IMG/VR virus record: IMGVR_UViG_3300042146_000023
Span: 1-31,481 of that record
Source: a virus
DNA length: 31,481 nucleotides
Reading direction: 5' to 3' (one strand)
In this document: positions 20,961 to 26,862 of the stretch, one piece after another
Numbering within the stretch: the first letter of the stretch is position 1
Layout of the letters: each line of letters starts with the position of its first letter
Notes under the pieces: generated by a model
Databases searched by the model: none
What the model was told of the DNA's origin: nothing
What the model saw: only the letters and a program-made list of their open reading frames with translations
Translations under genes and position numbers: made by a program

Positions 20961-21184
20961 CTTTGAGTCCTTTGTCAGCAATTTGCATTTGGATGGCAAG
21001 CATACCACAACCTTTTTCACTAAACCCGTCATGGATCCATATTTCTACCGGCAATTTGCGTGACCTGCTTATGCTAAAGCGGTATTTGACCATTTCCGAC
21101 GTAAGCCTATGCTTACAACAGGTCAAGGCAAAACGTAACTTGGCCCCAACCCATAGGAAAATTTATAGATAGAGGTTTACCGAA
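20961..21184. promoter_or_regulatory. Divergent early regulatory region
   Basis: Leftward (20960) and rightward (21185) genes diverge across these 224 bases. For the plus strand, TTGACC (21086-21091), 16 bases, TATGCT (21108-21113) is a promoter. A mirror TTGACC lies on the minus strand at 21126-21121. Three TATGCT half-sites occur (21070, 21108, and minus at 21004-20999, the last in an extended -10 TGGTATGCT). GCAATTTGC occurs at 20978 and 21051. A second plus-strand candidate, TTGGCC and TATAGA with an 18-base spacer, lies at about 21140-21170. No ORF of note. Confidence 0.6.
21101..21116. promoter_or_regulatory. Palindromic operator
   Basis: GTAAGC (21101-21106) and GCTTAC (21111-21116) form a perfect six-base inverted repeat with a four-base centre. 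It covers the -10 box of the rightward promoter, so bound repressor, possibly the Cro-like protein at 20790-20960, would block it. Confidence 0.65.
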
Positions 21185-21742
21185 ATGACTACTCCAAAAA
21201 GCAAGCAAGCACTGGTCCTCCAGCAGATCGCCGAGCAGGGTGACAAGCTGGACAATGTAGCCGGAGCTTTTATGAAGCTAGTCAAGGAAGAAAGCATAGA
21301 CACACTGGAGAAGTTCAATCCCTGGCTGATGATCGGCTACGAAGAGAACGGCTGGTCGAATGTGATTGGCCGTCCGGTTCCTGGCTCGACGCTGATTCCG
21401 GCTCCTAGAGCGGTGAAGCAGTACGCCTCAATGTTCCGCGCAGCCTTCAAGTATGAAATGAAGGTGATGGAGTTTGAGTCGGTTCGGCAGATGGTTGATG
21501 CAGTGGCTGAGAAGCGCAAGGAAATGGCAACTCCGCCTGTCAAGCCTGCTGACCCTGAGCTTAAAGGTGTACTACTCCGCTCAACGGGCCACATGAACGG
21601 CGCTCTCTGGCATGACGCAATCGTCGTCATCGAGAACCTGAACGACGAGGATAAGGATGATTTCGAGCAACGGTTGCGGAAATTGGTCATGCGTTTCCAG
21701 TCGAAAGTGCCGAAAGAGATCAGGAAGCCGAAAGCCGCTTAA
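21185..21742 (+). CDS. Early phage protein of unknown function, 185 aa
   Basis: The product (MTTPKSKQALVLQQIAEQGD...) is soluble and charged. It has a helical start, EKFNPWLMIGYEENGWSNVI near residues 42-61 and a C-terminal helical part (DEDKDDFEQRLRKLVMRFQS) ending in a basic tail KVPKEIRKPKAA. No family is recognised. A purine-rich GAGG precedes the ATG. It stands alone between the early promoter region and a strong terminator, so it is likely expressed early and strongly as a single-gene transcript. A host-takeover or DNA-binding role is only a guess. Confidence 0.72.
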   Translation: MTTPKSKQALVLQQIAEQGDKLDNVAGAFMKLVKEESIDTLEKFNPWLMIGYEENGWSNVIGRPVPGSTLIPAPRAVKQYASMFRAAFKYEMKVMEFESVRQMVDAVAEKRKEMATPPVKPADPELKGVLLRSTGHMNGALWHDAIVVIENLNDEDKDDFEQRLRKLVMRFQSKVPKEIRKPKAA

Positions 21743-21745
21743 TCG

Positions 21746-21757
21746 TTCTCCGGAGAA
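21746..21757. repeat. Dispersed palindrome copy 4
   Basis: A perfect TTCTCCGGAGAA lies four bases after the stop of the 185-residue gene and just before the terminator. It is the only copy after a plus-strand gene. Confidence 0.75.
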
Positions 21758-21760
21758 TAG

Positions 21761-21793
21761 AAAAAGGCCAGCTAGAAATAGTTGGCCTTTTTT
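21761..21793 (+). terminator. Strong intrinsic terminator
   Basis: AAAAAGGCCA (21761-21770) pairs with TGGCCTTTTT (21783-21792); the stem extends inward through GCTA/TAGT to a GAAA tetraloop, giving about 14 pairs. A run of T follows. It ends the 185-residue gene transcript. Confidence 0.92.
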
Positions 21794-21794
21794 G

Positions 21795-21823
21795 TTGACT
21801 TGAGGAAAGTGGCGGGCTAATCT
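21795..21823 (+). promoter_or_regulatory. Plus-strand promoter for the recombination operon
   Basis: TTGACT (21795-21800) and TAATCT (21818-21823) are separated by 17 bases. The -35 begins two bases after the terminator T-run, so stop and restart are packed together. GGAGGT then precedes the ATG at 21852. Confidence 0.55.
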
Positions 21824-21851
21824 TTGGCTTACAAATAAAGCGGAGGTGGTT

Positions 21852-22190
21852 ATGAGTGAATTTGAGAAAGCAATAGCACAAGCAGCGCAGAACTCTGTGT
21901 TGAAAATTATCAGCGACGGGAACTGGATAGCAACTGATTACTCTACTCGGTTCAAGCTTCCGCCAGAGATGCTTGCTGAAGTATGGGCGATGGTCGACAT
22001 TGACGGATTGAAGCGTAAGATGGCCGACCGGATCGAGTCTGAGCTTGCTGATCGGATCGTCAATCACATGGCTGCTGATTTGGCGACCGACATCAAGCAA
22101 TTGCTATCTGTCACTGAGCGACGTGAAGCAATCCGTAGCGTAGCGCGTGAACACCTCAGTCATATCATGCAGGAAGGGATTTCTAAATGA
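21852..22190 (+). CDS. Small helical phage protein, unknown function
   Basis: The ATG at 21852 is served by GGAGGT at a good distance; an in-frame GTG two codons earlier sits inside that site. The 112-residue product (MSEFEKAIAQAAQNSVLKII...) is helical and acidic/basic mixed, with FKLPPEMLAEVWAMVDIDGL near residues 34-53 and LADRIVNHMAADLATDIKQLL. No family recognised. It is the first gene of the rightward operon that carries the nuclease and SSB. Confidence 0.72.
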   Translation: MSEFEKAIAQAAQNSVLKIISDGNWIATDYSTRFKLPPEMLAEVWAMVDIDGLKRKMADRIESELADRIVNHMAADLATDIKQLLSVTERREAIRSVAREHLSHIMQEGISK

Positions 22191-22311
22191 CTACCGCGAC
22201 GCACTCTGGACAGCAATCATCGGCGAGGCTGATAAGTTTGGGCATCGGATAACGCGCTCCAAAAAGAAGAAATACCTACAATTGGTTGAGTGCTGGAGGA
22301 AGGCGCAATGA
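22147..22311 (+). CDS. Small phage protein with unclear start
   Basis: A frame ending at the TGA at 22309-22311 encodes NDYRDALWTAIIGEADKFGH followed by RITRSKKKKYLQLVECWRKA, which looks like a real small helical, basic protein. No ATG is in this frame; the only candidate is GTG at 22147, deep in the previous gene and without a ribosome site. A well-placed AGGAAGGG with ATG at 22187 is in another frame and yields only 21 residues. The stop overlaps the next ATG as ATGA, supporting translation of this frame. Either the start is non-standard or the frame is broken near 22187. Confidence 0.45.
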   Translation: MNTSVISCRKGFLNDYRDALWTAIIGEADKFGHRITRSKKKKYLQLVECWRKAQ

Positions 22312-22553
22312 CGATTAAACATGATGGCGGTTCGGCGTTCCCACAGGTTGAAACCGAAAAACACTACACGACTGATCCTGATGTTCGCTCTACTGGCGGA
22401 ATGAGTCTGCGCGATTACTTTGCTGCTAAGGTTTTGGCGTCATGGATTGTAGCCGCGCCGACCTTGGATGCCGAGAACGAGGCGCACAGGGATCATCTAT
22501 CCTCGCTGGCATATGCTCAGGCGGATTCAATGCTTAAGGCGCGAGCGAAATGA
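22308..22553 (+). CDS. Small phage protein (GGMSLRDYFAAKVL family)
   Basis: The ATG at 22308 follows GGAGGAAGG and is preferred to one 18 bases earlier. The 81-residue product has the layout of a very common phage family: an N-terminal GGSAFPQVE, a central GGMSLRDYFAAKVLASWI (about residues 30-47) and a C-terminal LAYAQADSMLKARAK. It is regularly found in replication and recombination regions and has no known role. ATGA overlaps join it to both neighbours. Confidence 0.76.
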   Translation: MTIKHDGGSAFPQVETEKHYTTDPDVRSTGGMSLRDYFAAKVLASWIVAAPTLDAENEAHRDHLSSLAYAQADSMLKARAK

Positions 22554-23413
22554 CTGCAATCGCACAGTGGACAATGAAGCCAGGCATCTACACGGCTGAC
22601 CAGCTTTCTAATGCCGAGTATCACTCAGGCCTAGGCATTAGCTGCACAGGACTGAAGAAGATCGCGGTCAGTCCTGCGCACTTCAAATACGGCGAATTCA
22701 AGCAGACAGCAGCAATGGCTATGGGCAGCGCAACCCACTCGGCGATCCTTGAGCCTGAATCGTTCGCCAAGCAGTACGTCACGTTACCTGCTGGTAAAGA
22801 TCGTCGCTCAACCCAGTACAAGGCCCTGTGCGCGTCACATGGCACCGACAACGTGCTTGTATCGGCTGATGCTAGCCAGATCAGCGCCATGCAGTCAGCG
22901 GTTCGTGCCAATCCAGTGGCCAACAAGTGGCTCTATCAGGAGCAAGGCCGCAACGAGCTGTCGGTATACGCCAAAGATCCAGAGACAGGCATCCTCGTTC
23001 GCTGCCGATTCGACCGCCTACTAGATCGTGGGTTCTCGCCGGATCTGAAGACGACGACTGATGCTAGTCCGCGCGGGTTTAGTAACATCATTGCAAAATA
23101 TGGATACGCCTTTCAGGCCGCTTTCTACCTTGATACTTATTTTTGGGCAACAGGAGAGCGTCTTTCCGGTTTCGGATTTATTTGCGTGGAGAAGGCAGCC
23201 CCGCATAACGTGATGTGCTATCGCCTTGATGATGAGTCGATTGCTGTAGGCCGCGATCAATACCGATCTGCGCTAAATATTTATGCGAATTGCCTTGAAT
23301 CCGGAGTTTGGGACGGTTACGATGGCGCGTCAGAAGAACAATTGATCGGGCTTCCGTTTTGGGCGCTTGAGAAAAACGACGAAGTAGAAATCGATTTTGG
23401 AGATGAAGAATGA
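22550..23413 (+). CDS. RecE-like exonuclease VIII (PD-(D/E)XK, DUF3799 type)
   Basis: The 287-residue product has the RecE C-terminal nuclease pattern: YHSGLGISCTGLKKIAVSPA at residues 25-44, AMGSATHSAILEPESF at 57-72, RCRFDRLLDRGFSPDLKTTT at 151-170 with D155, D165 and K167, and the helix GYAFQAAFYLDTY at 185-197. These residues chelate metal and cut the 5' strand of a DNA end, producing single-stranded tails for annealing recombination. A partner annealing protein is expected next door; no RecT, Erf or Beta family protein is recognisable, but an unknown conserved gene follows by ATGA overlap. Confidence 0.87.
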   Translation: MTAIAQWTMKPGIYTADQLSNAEYHSGLGISCTGLKKIAVSPAHFKYGEFKQTAAMAMGSATHSAILEPESFAKQYVTLPAGKDRRSTQYKALCASHGTDNVLVSADASQISAMQSAVRANPVANKWLYQEQGRNELSVYAKDPETGILVRCRFDRLLDRGFSPDLKTTTDASPRGFSNIIAKYGYAFQAAFYLDTYFWATGERLSGFGFICVEKAAPHNVMCYRLDDESIAVGRDQYRSALNIYANCLESGVWDGYDGASEEQLIGLPFWALEKNDEVEIDFGDEE

Positions 23414-24000
23414 GTGAAGATGTGGATATCCGTGCAGCAACGAAGCCCAAGAGCGATCAGCTCAACTACGAAACGTTCTTAACTGGTCCGCAGACGTTCA
23501 CGGTATCGAAGGTGACGCCAGGTGATCGGGACCATCCCGTATTCATCCACATGGTTGAATGCCCAGCGACTCCATACAAGCCTTCGAAGGGAATGCTGAA
23601 ATGCATTGCTCAGCCTGACGGCTGGGGCGACAAGTCTAGTCAGTGGGTCGGCAAGGCAATCATTCTGTATGGCGATCCGACTGTCATCTACGGTGGCGTT
23701 GAAGTAGGCGGTATCAAGGTTGCATTCCTGAGCGACATCAAGGGTGATTACGAGACGCTGATCAGTGCTCGTCGAGGCGTTCGCAAACCTCACCTTATCA
23801 AGCGCCTAATCATGAAGCTGGCTGCACCGCTGATTGACTATCCAGAAGACCAGTTCGTGGCAAATATCGAACCATGGCTTTCGGCAATTAAGGCTGGCAA
23901 GATTACCGCCGAACAGGTAATCTCCAAGGCTGAGCAGAAAGGCAAGTTAACAGACGCTCAGAAAGAGCACATTCGCAATCCACAAGAGGCGGCACAATAA
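23410..24000 (+). CDS. Conserved phage protein, probable recombination partner of the exonuclease
   Basis: The 196-residue product (MSEDVDIRAATKPKSDQLNY...) has a pattern I know from many phages beside RecE-type nucleases: FTVSKVTPGDRDHPVFIHMV, PYKPSKGMLKCIAQPDGWGD, then VGKAIILYGDPTVIYGGVEV and GGIKVAFLSDI around residues 78-108. The repeated strand pattern suggests an OB-like barrel. The C-terminal 60 residues are helical and may be a separate domain. No function has been proven. Position between the exonuclease and the SSB makes single-strand annealing or SSB-like work the leading guess. Confidence 0.7.
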   Translation: MSEDVDIRAATKPKSDQLNYETFLTGPQTFTVSKVTPGDRDHPVFIHMVECPATPYKPSKGMLKCIAQPDGWGDKSSQWVGKAIILYGDPTVIYGGVEVGGIKVAFLSDIKGDYETLISARRGVRKPHLIKRLIMKLAAPLIDYPEDQFVANIEPWLSAIKAGKITAEQVISKAEQKGKLTDAQKEHIRNPQEAAQ

Positions 24001-24018
24001 TGGCGCGCACCGGTAAGT

Positions 24019-24483
24019 ATTGAGTCAGTCAAAAGTCGGTGCGCGATCTCTGATTCGGGTTGCTGGGAATGGCAAGGATGCAAGCAGGGTAACGGCTACG
24101 GTCGAATCCGCATCCTTGGCAGGACTGAGTACATCCATCGAGCCGCGTTCCTTCTGGAAAACGGATATCTCCCTGAGTCATTAGACGTTTGCCATTCTTG
24201 CGATAACCGAATATGCTGCAATCCTTCTCACCTTTTCGAAGGGACTAGGAAGCAGAATATGGAGGATGCGGTAAGCAAGGGCAGGCAGGCGAAAGGAAAG
24301 ATTCTTTCTGATGGTCGCCAAGGCGAGAAAAGCTACCTAGCAAAATTGACAGAGAGCGACGTCTTAGAGATTAGAAGGCTTCGATCAGAAGGAATGGCAA
24401 ACAACCAGATATGCCAATTCTTCAACTGCACGAAAGACAACATTTCTAAAATCGTAACCCGTAAATCGTGGAGTCACATATGA
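24019..24483 (+). CDS. HNH homing-type endonuclease with missing normal start
   Basis: The frame is open from 24001 to the TGA at 24481-24483 and encodes a clear HNH_3 endonuclease: [34 protein letters not shown], then [20 protein letters not shown] with the HNH residues, and a C-terminal helix-turn-helix ([20 protein letters not shown]) for DNA binding. The first ATG in this frame (24259) lies after the catalytic core. I list the ATT at 24019 only as a placeholder. An ATG at 24000 with AAGAGGCGG before it opens a 7-codon frame ending in TGA that a +1 shift would join to this one. The gene is inserted between the exonuclease partner and ssb. It could be a frame-disrupted relic. Confidence 0.7.
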   Translation: MESVKSRCAISDSGCWEWQGCKQGNGYGRIRILGRTEYIHRAAFLLENGYLPESLDVCHSCDNRICCNPSHLFEGTRKQNMEDAVSKGRQAKGKILSDGRQGEKSYLAKLTESDVLEIRRLRSEGMANNQICQFFNCTKDNISKIVTRKSWSHI

Positions 24484-24953
24484 GTCGTGGAATCAATAAG
24501 GTCATTATTGTTGGGACTTGCGGGCAAGACCCAGAGATCAAATATTTGACCAATGGCAATGCCGTCTGCAACCTTAGCGTTGCCACCAATGAAGAGTGGA
24601 AAGACAAACAAACCGGAGAGAAGAAGAGCCGTACCGAGTGGCATCGCGTTGTAATGTTCGGTAAGATTGCTGAGATTGCTGGCGAGTATTGCCGCAAGGG
24701 ATCCCAGGTTTACATCGAGGGCAAGCTAGAGACTCGCGAGTGGGAGAAGGACGGCGTTAAGCGCTATACCACAGAGATCAAGGTTGATATGCAGGGCACC
24801 ATGCAGCTGCTGGGCGGTAAGCCGGCTGATGGTGGTAATGCAGCTCCCAAACCTCAGCAGAGCAAACCACAACCTAGCCAGCAAGCCGCGCCGCCTGATG
24901 ACTTCGACGAAAATATTCCATTCGCCCCCGCTCACTACCTGATGGGCGCGTAA
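24480..24953 (+). CDS. ssb: Single-stranded DNA-binding protein
   Basis: The ATG at 24480 ([20 protein letters not shown]) overlaps the TGA of the HNH gene; an in-frame GTG upstream was rejected. The 157-residue product has the SSB OB-fold: [71 protein letters not shown], then a linker of Gln/Pro. The tail carries [17 protein letters not shown], so the usual acidic DDDIPF tip for partner binding is present but not at the very end. It protects single strands in replication and recombination. Confidence 0.93.
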   Translation: MSRGINKVIIVGTCGQDPEIKYLTNGNAVCNLSVATNEEWKDKQTGEKKSRTEWHRVVMFGKIAEIAGEYCRKGSQVYIEGKLETREWEKDGVKRYTTEIKVDMQGTMQLLGGKPADGGNAAPKPQQSKPQPSQQAAPPDDFDENIPFAPAHYLMGA

Positions 24954-24960
24954 CAACAAA

Positions 24961-24979
24961 GCCCCGCTAACCACGGGGC
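24961..24979. terminator. Hairpin after ssb, weak terminator
   Basis: GCCCCG (24961-24966) and CGGGGC (24974-24979) form a six-pair stem with a seven-base loop. The plus strand lacks a T-tract (AATCC follows), while the minus strand has TTTGTTG. It probably acts as partial terminator or mRNA 3' protector. Confidence 0.45.
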
Positions 24980-25000
24980 AATCCACTAAGGAGGAAGTAG

Positions 25001-25405
25001 ATGTCTTGGGCGTTCGAGCTGTATAAAGAGATTGGCAGGCCGACAGTTGATGTCGTGCGCGAACTGCTTATGGAAAATAGCCTGACAGCAACGGCGCAGA
25101 TCATTGGGATCTCGCATAACACTCTGAAGAAATACGTTTGCGAAAGATCAATCCCGTTCACTCCGCGCATGGCTCCGAAAGAAGCGCCTCCACGGAAGCC
25201 TAAACGTCCAGATACGCGCTCACGGTTTATTGAGCTGGATGGTCGAACTCAGTCAATCAGTCAATGGGCAAAAGAACTAGGTGTCACTCGTTGCAAGATC
25301 TCCAAGCGTCTTGCAAAAGGAATGACTCCGCGCCAGGCATTGCAGCCAGGTTCGGATCGTCACAAATTCCCAGCAAACAACATCAAAGGAAAGCCTCGTG
25401 GCTAG
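25001..25405 (+). CDS. HTH protein, related to the next gene
   Basis: The 134-residue product has an N-terminal helical domain with an HTH-like part (SLTATAQIIGISHNTLKKYV, residues 27-46), a basic proline linker (APKEAPPRKPKRP) and a C-terminal second HTH-like part (SISQWAKELGVTRCKISKRL, residues 85-104), which is the motif often found beside HNH homing endonucleases. GGAGGAAG precedes the ATG. Residues 5-50 align with the start of the next protein. DNA binding is likely; the target is unknown. Confidence 0.78.
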   Translation: MSWAFELYKEIGRPTVDVVRELLMENSLTATAQIIGISHNTLKKYVCERSIPFTPRMAPKEAPPRKPKRPDTRSRFIELDGRTQSISQWAKELGVTRCKISKRLAKGMTPRQALQPGSDRHKFPANNIKGKPRG

Positions 25406-25940
25406 GTCAGTTATCAAGGAAGTCGAGCAGGAGTACGGCGAGCCGTTTTGGGATGTTGTCGCGGCTTATGCGGCGGACGGAAACTCAATGACCATGACTG
25501 CCCGCATTCTTGGATACGTTGACGGGTCTACGCTTTGGTATCTGCTAAGACATCACAAGAAGGATATCCAGTTCCCCAAGATGGGTTACTGCAATGCCGT
25601 GCAGAACCCTGATCCGATGACCTCTGCCGATAAGCAGCGAATCAGCGACGTCAAGCGCTCACAGAACAGAAGTGCTGCCGGTGAATACGAGAGGAAGACC
25701 GGAGAGTCAGCAGAGACTGCAATCCGGCGACTAGCTCCAAACAATACGGTCGTTGATACCGCTAGAGCTATCGGGTGGAGTGCGGCATCAAGTATGCGAG
25801 CCTGGATGAAGATTCGCGGTATCGAGGTTGAATTTAAGAAGTACAACCCGATTCCGCCACGTACTAAATCAGGATGGGCAGAGCTTAATCTTGGCGGGCG
25901 GAAGAAGACAGGCCGCGCACAATCTCCTGCAAGCCTCTAA
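25398..25940 (+). CDS. HTH-containing phage protein, related to the previous gene
   Basis: The start is a GTG at 25398 (MARSVIKEVEQEYGEPFWDV) with AAAGGAAAG before it and an eight-base overlap with the previous gene. The 180-residue product shares with it the pattern E-G-P--DVV------NS-T-TA-I-G ending near the HTH (residues 27-55). The C-terminal part has a further helical repeat (NTVVDTARAIGWSAASSMRA) and a basic tail GGRKKTGRAQSPASL. The 3' end overlaps the Rz gene on the opposite strand by 56 bases. Role likely DNA binding; not recognised further. Confidence 0.75.
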   Translation: MARSVIKEVEQEYGEPFWDVVAAYAADGNSMTMTARILGYVDGSTLWYLLRHHKKDIQFPKMGYCNAVQNPDPMTSADKQRISDVKRSQNRSAAGEYERKTGESAETAIRRLAPNNTVVDTARAIGWSAASSMRAWMKIRGIEVEFKKYNPIPPRTKSGWAELNLGGRKKTGRAQSPASL

Positions 25941-26316
25941 TCTGCGCATCCTTCTTGACGATCAGTTCTCGATGGGCGAAATAAGCTCGTCGAGCGTCTT
26001 GGTTGAGGATGGCAATTTCTCCATGGTCCACGCCGGGATCACTGGAAGCTGGCACACAGGAGGCGCGGACTGACAGGCGCTTATTGCTAGCAAGCAAGTC
26101 AGCAGTAACAGCTTGTGCATCTGATAATTCCTTGCTGGCCTTTGCGTCAGCTTGAGTAACAACGATTGACTGCTCTAATGTAGCCTGCGCCTTATCCTGA
26201 GCCTGTTTCAGCTCAATCCTCGTCACGCTCGCATCATGCCAAAGGAAAACCACGAACGCGCCGCATGAGAGCCCTGACAGGAATCTCCACGGCAGCACGG
26301 TTAGCCAGATAGGCAT
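25885..26316 (-). CDS. Rz: i-spanin (Rz-like)
   Basis: The 143-residue product has one N-terminal membrane anchor (LTVLPWRFLSGLSCGAFVVF, about residues 5-24) and a long periplasmic coiled-coil with Lys/Gln/Glu repeats (ELKQAQDKAQATLEQSIVVT, DAKASKELSDAQAV). It would span from inner membrane through the periplasm and pair with the outer-membrane Rz1, whose gene lies inside this one in another frame. Its ATG shares a base with the lysozyme stop. In the minus-strand order lysozyme, Rz, Rz1 this is the standard Gram-negative lysis cassette. Confidence 0.88.
   Translation of the reverse strand: MPIWLTVLPWRFLSGLSCGAFVVFLWHDASVTRIELKQAQDKAQATLEQSIVVTQADAKASKELSDAQAVTADLLASNKRLSVRASCVPASSDPGVDHGEIAILNQDARRAYFAHRELIVKKDAQIRGLQEIVRGLSSSARQD
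25962..26120 (-). CDS. Rz1: o-spanin lipoprotein (Rz1-like), nested in Rz
   Basis: From the ATG at 26120 (AAGGA eight bases before) the frame gives MHKLLLLTCLLAISACQSAP, a lipoprotein signal with lipobox AISAC, and the mature chain from C16 with PPVCQLPVIPAWTMEK. At 52 residues it is a normal Rz1. It is fully inside the Rz gene in a shifted frame, as is typical. The lipid-anchored protein sits in the outer membrane and binds Rz to fuse the two membranes at lysis. Confidence 0.88.
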   Translation of the reverse strand: MHKLLLLTCLLAISACQSAPPVCQLPVIPAWTMEKLPSSTKTLDELISPIEN

Positions 26317-26762
26317 TAGTGTTCTCCGGAGAACATTTTAAGCTCTGCCTTGCGACGTCGAGTCAGGCCAGGCATAACCTTCGAGTCGTTCTTATCCCAG
26401 CGAAGTAGCTGAAGACCTGCGTTTGTGTAATAACCTTCGTTTAGCATCTTGAGCAGCGTTGAGGTTCGGAGGCTGCCCAATCCGAGGTTATACGCGAACG
26501 ACACCAGCGCATCGAACTGACCCTGTGTGAGCGGTACGGTTACAGCCTGAGACACGCCGAGTTCAACCTTAGCCAGATCCTTGGCGAACCGAGCATCAGC
26601 CTGTTCCTTGGTCCATACCGTACCTGGACCGATATCCATGCCGGTCGAACCCCATCCCACAGTGAATGGCTTCCCATCCTTGCTGCCTGGATCCGGATAA
26701 GCCTTGAGTCGCAACGACTCGAAGCTATGGATTAGGTCGATACCTGCCTGAGAAGTTTTCAT
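26316..26762 (-). CDS. Endolysin, GH24 lysozyme (T4-like)
   Basis: The ATG at 26762 (MKTSQAGIDLIHSFESLRLK) has GAGG before it; reading further upstream would cross the promoter. The 148-residue product is a muramidase with the catalytic glutamate at E15 (HSFESLRL), D24 in KAYPDPGS, FTVGWGSTG and the family blocks PLTQGQFDALVSFAYNLG (about 86-103) and LLRWDKNDSKVMPGLTRRR. There is no signal or SAR segment, so release needs the holin. It cuts murein glycan chains. It is the first gene of the lysis cassette, with its 3' end formed by a dispersed palindrome. Confidence 0.93.
   Translation of the reverse strand: MKTSQAGIDLIHSFESLRLKAYPDPGSKDGKPFTVGWGSTGMDIGPGTVWTKEQADARFAKDLAKVELGVSQAVTVPLTQGQFDALVSFAYNLGLGSLRTSTLLKMLNEGYYTNAGLQLLRWDKNDSKVMPGLTRRRKAELKMFSGEH
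26320..26335. repeat. Dispersed palindrome copy 5 (perfect)
   Basis: A perfect 16-base palindrome TGTTCTCCGGAGAACA forms the last codons of the lysozyme and the GGAG before the Rz start. Confidence 0.85.
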
Positions 26763-26862
26763 TTGCTCGCACCTCAAAATATATTTCCATTTTAACCGAA
26801 AACAGATTGCGCAAATCCTGTGTGGCAGATTACAATCACTCCAAGCCAACAGGAGCAACCCA
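26763..26862. promoter_or_regulatory. Divergent promoter gap between lysozyme and the 26.9-29.95 kb cluster
   Basis: For the plus strand, TTGCGC (26807-26812), 18 bases, TACAAT (26831-26836) precedes the ATG at 26863; AGGAG lies just before it. For the minus strand, TAAAAT and TATATT stand 15-30 bases before the lysozyme start, but no clear -35 is seen. Both transcripts must begin here. Confidence 0.45.

Noticed and set aside
24259-24483. HNH gene starting at the internal ATG at 24259
   Set aside because: This would leave out the whole HNH core, which is clearly coded upstream in the same frame.
26121-26162. Longer Rz1 start at 26162
   Set aside because: The extra 14 residues precede the lipoprotein signal; the ATG at 26120 has AAGGA and gives a normal signal peptide.
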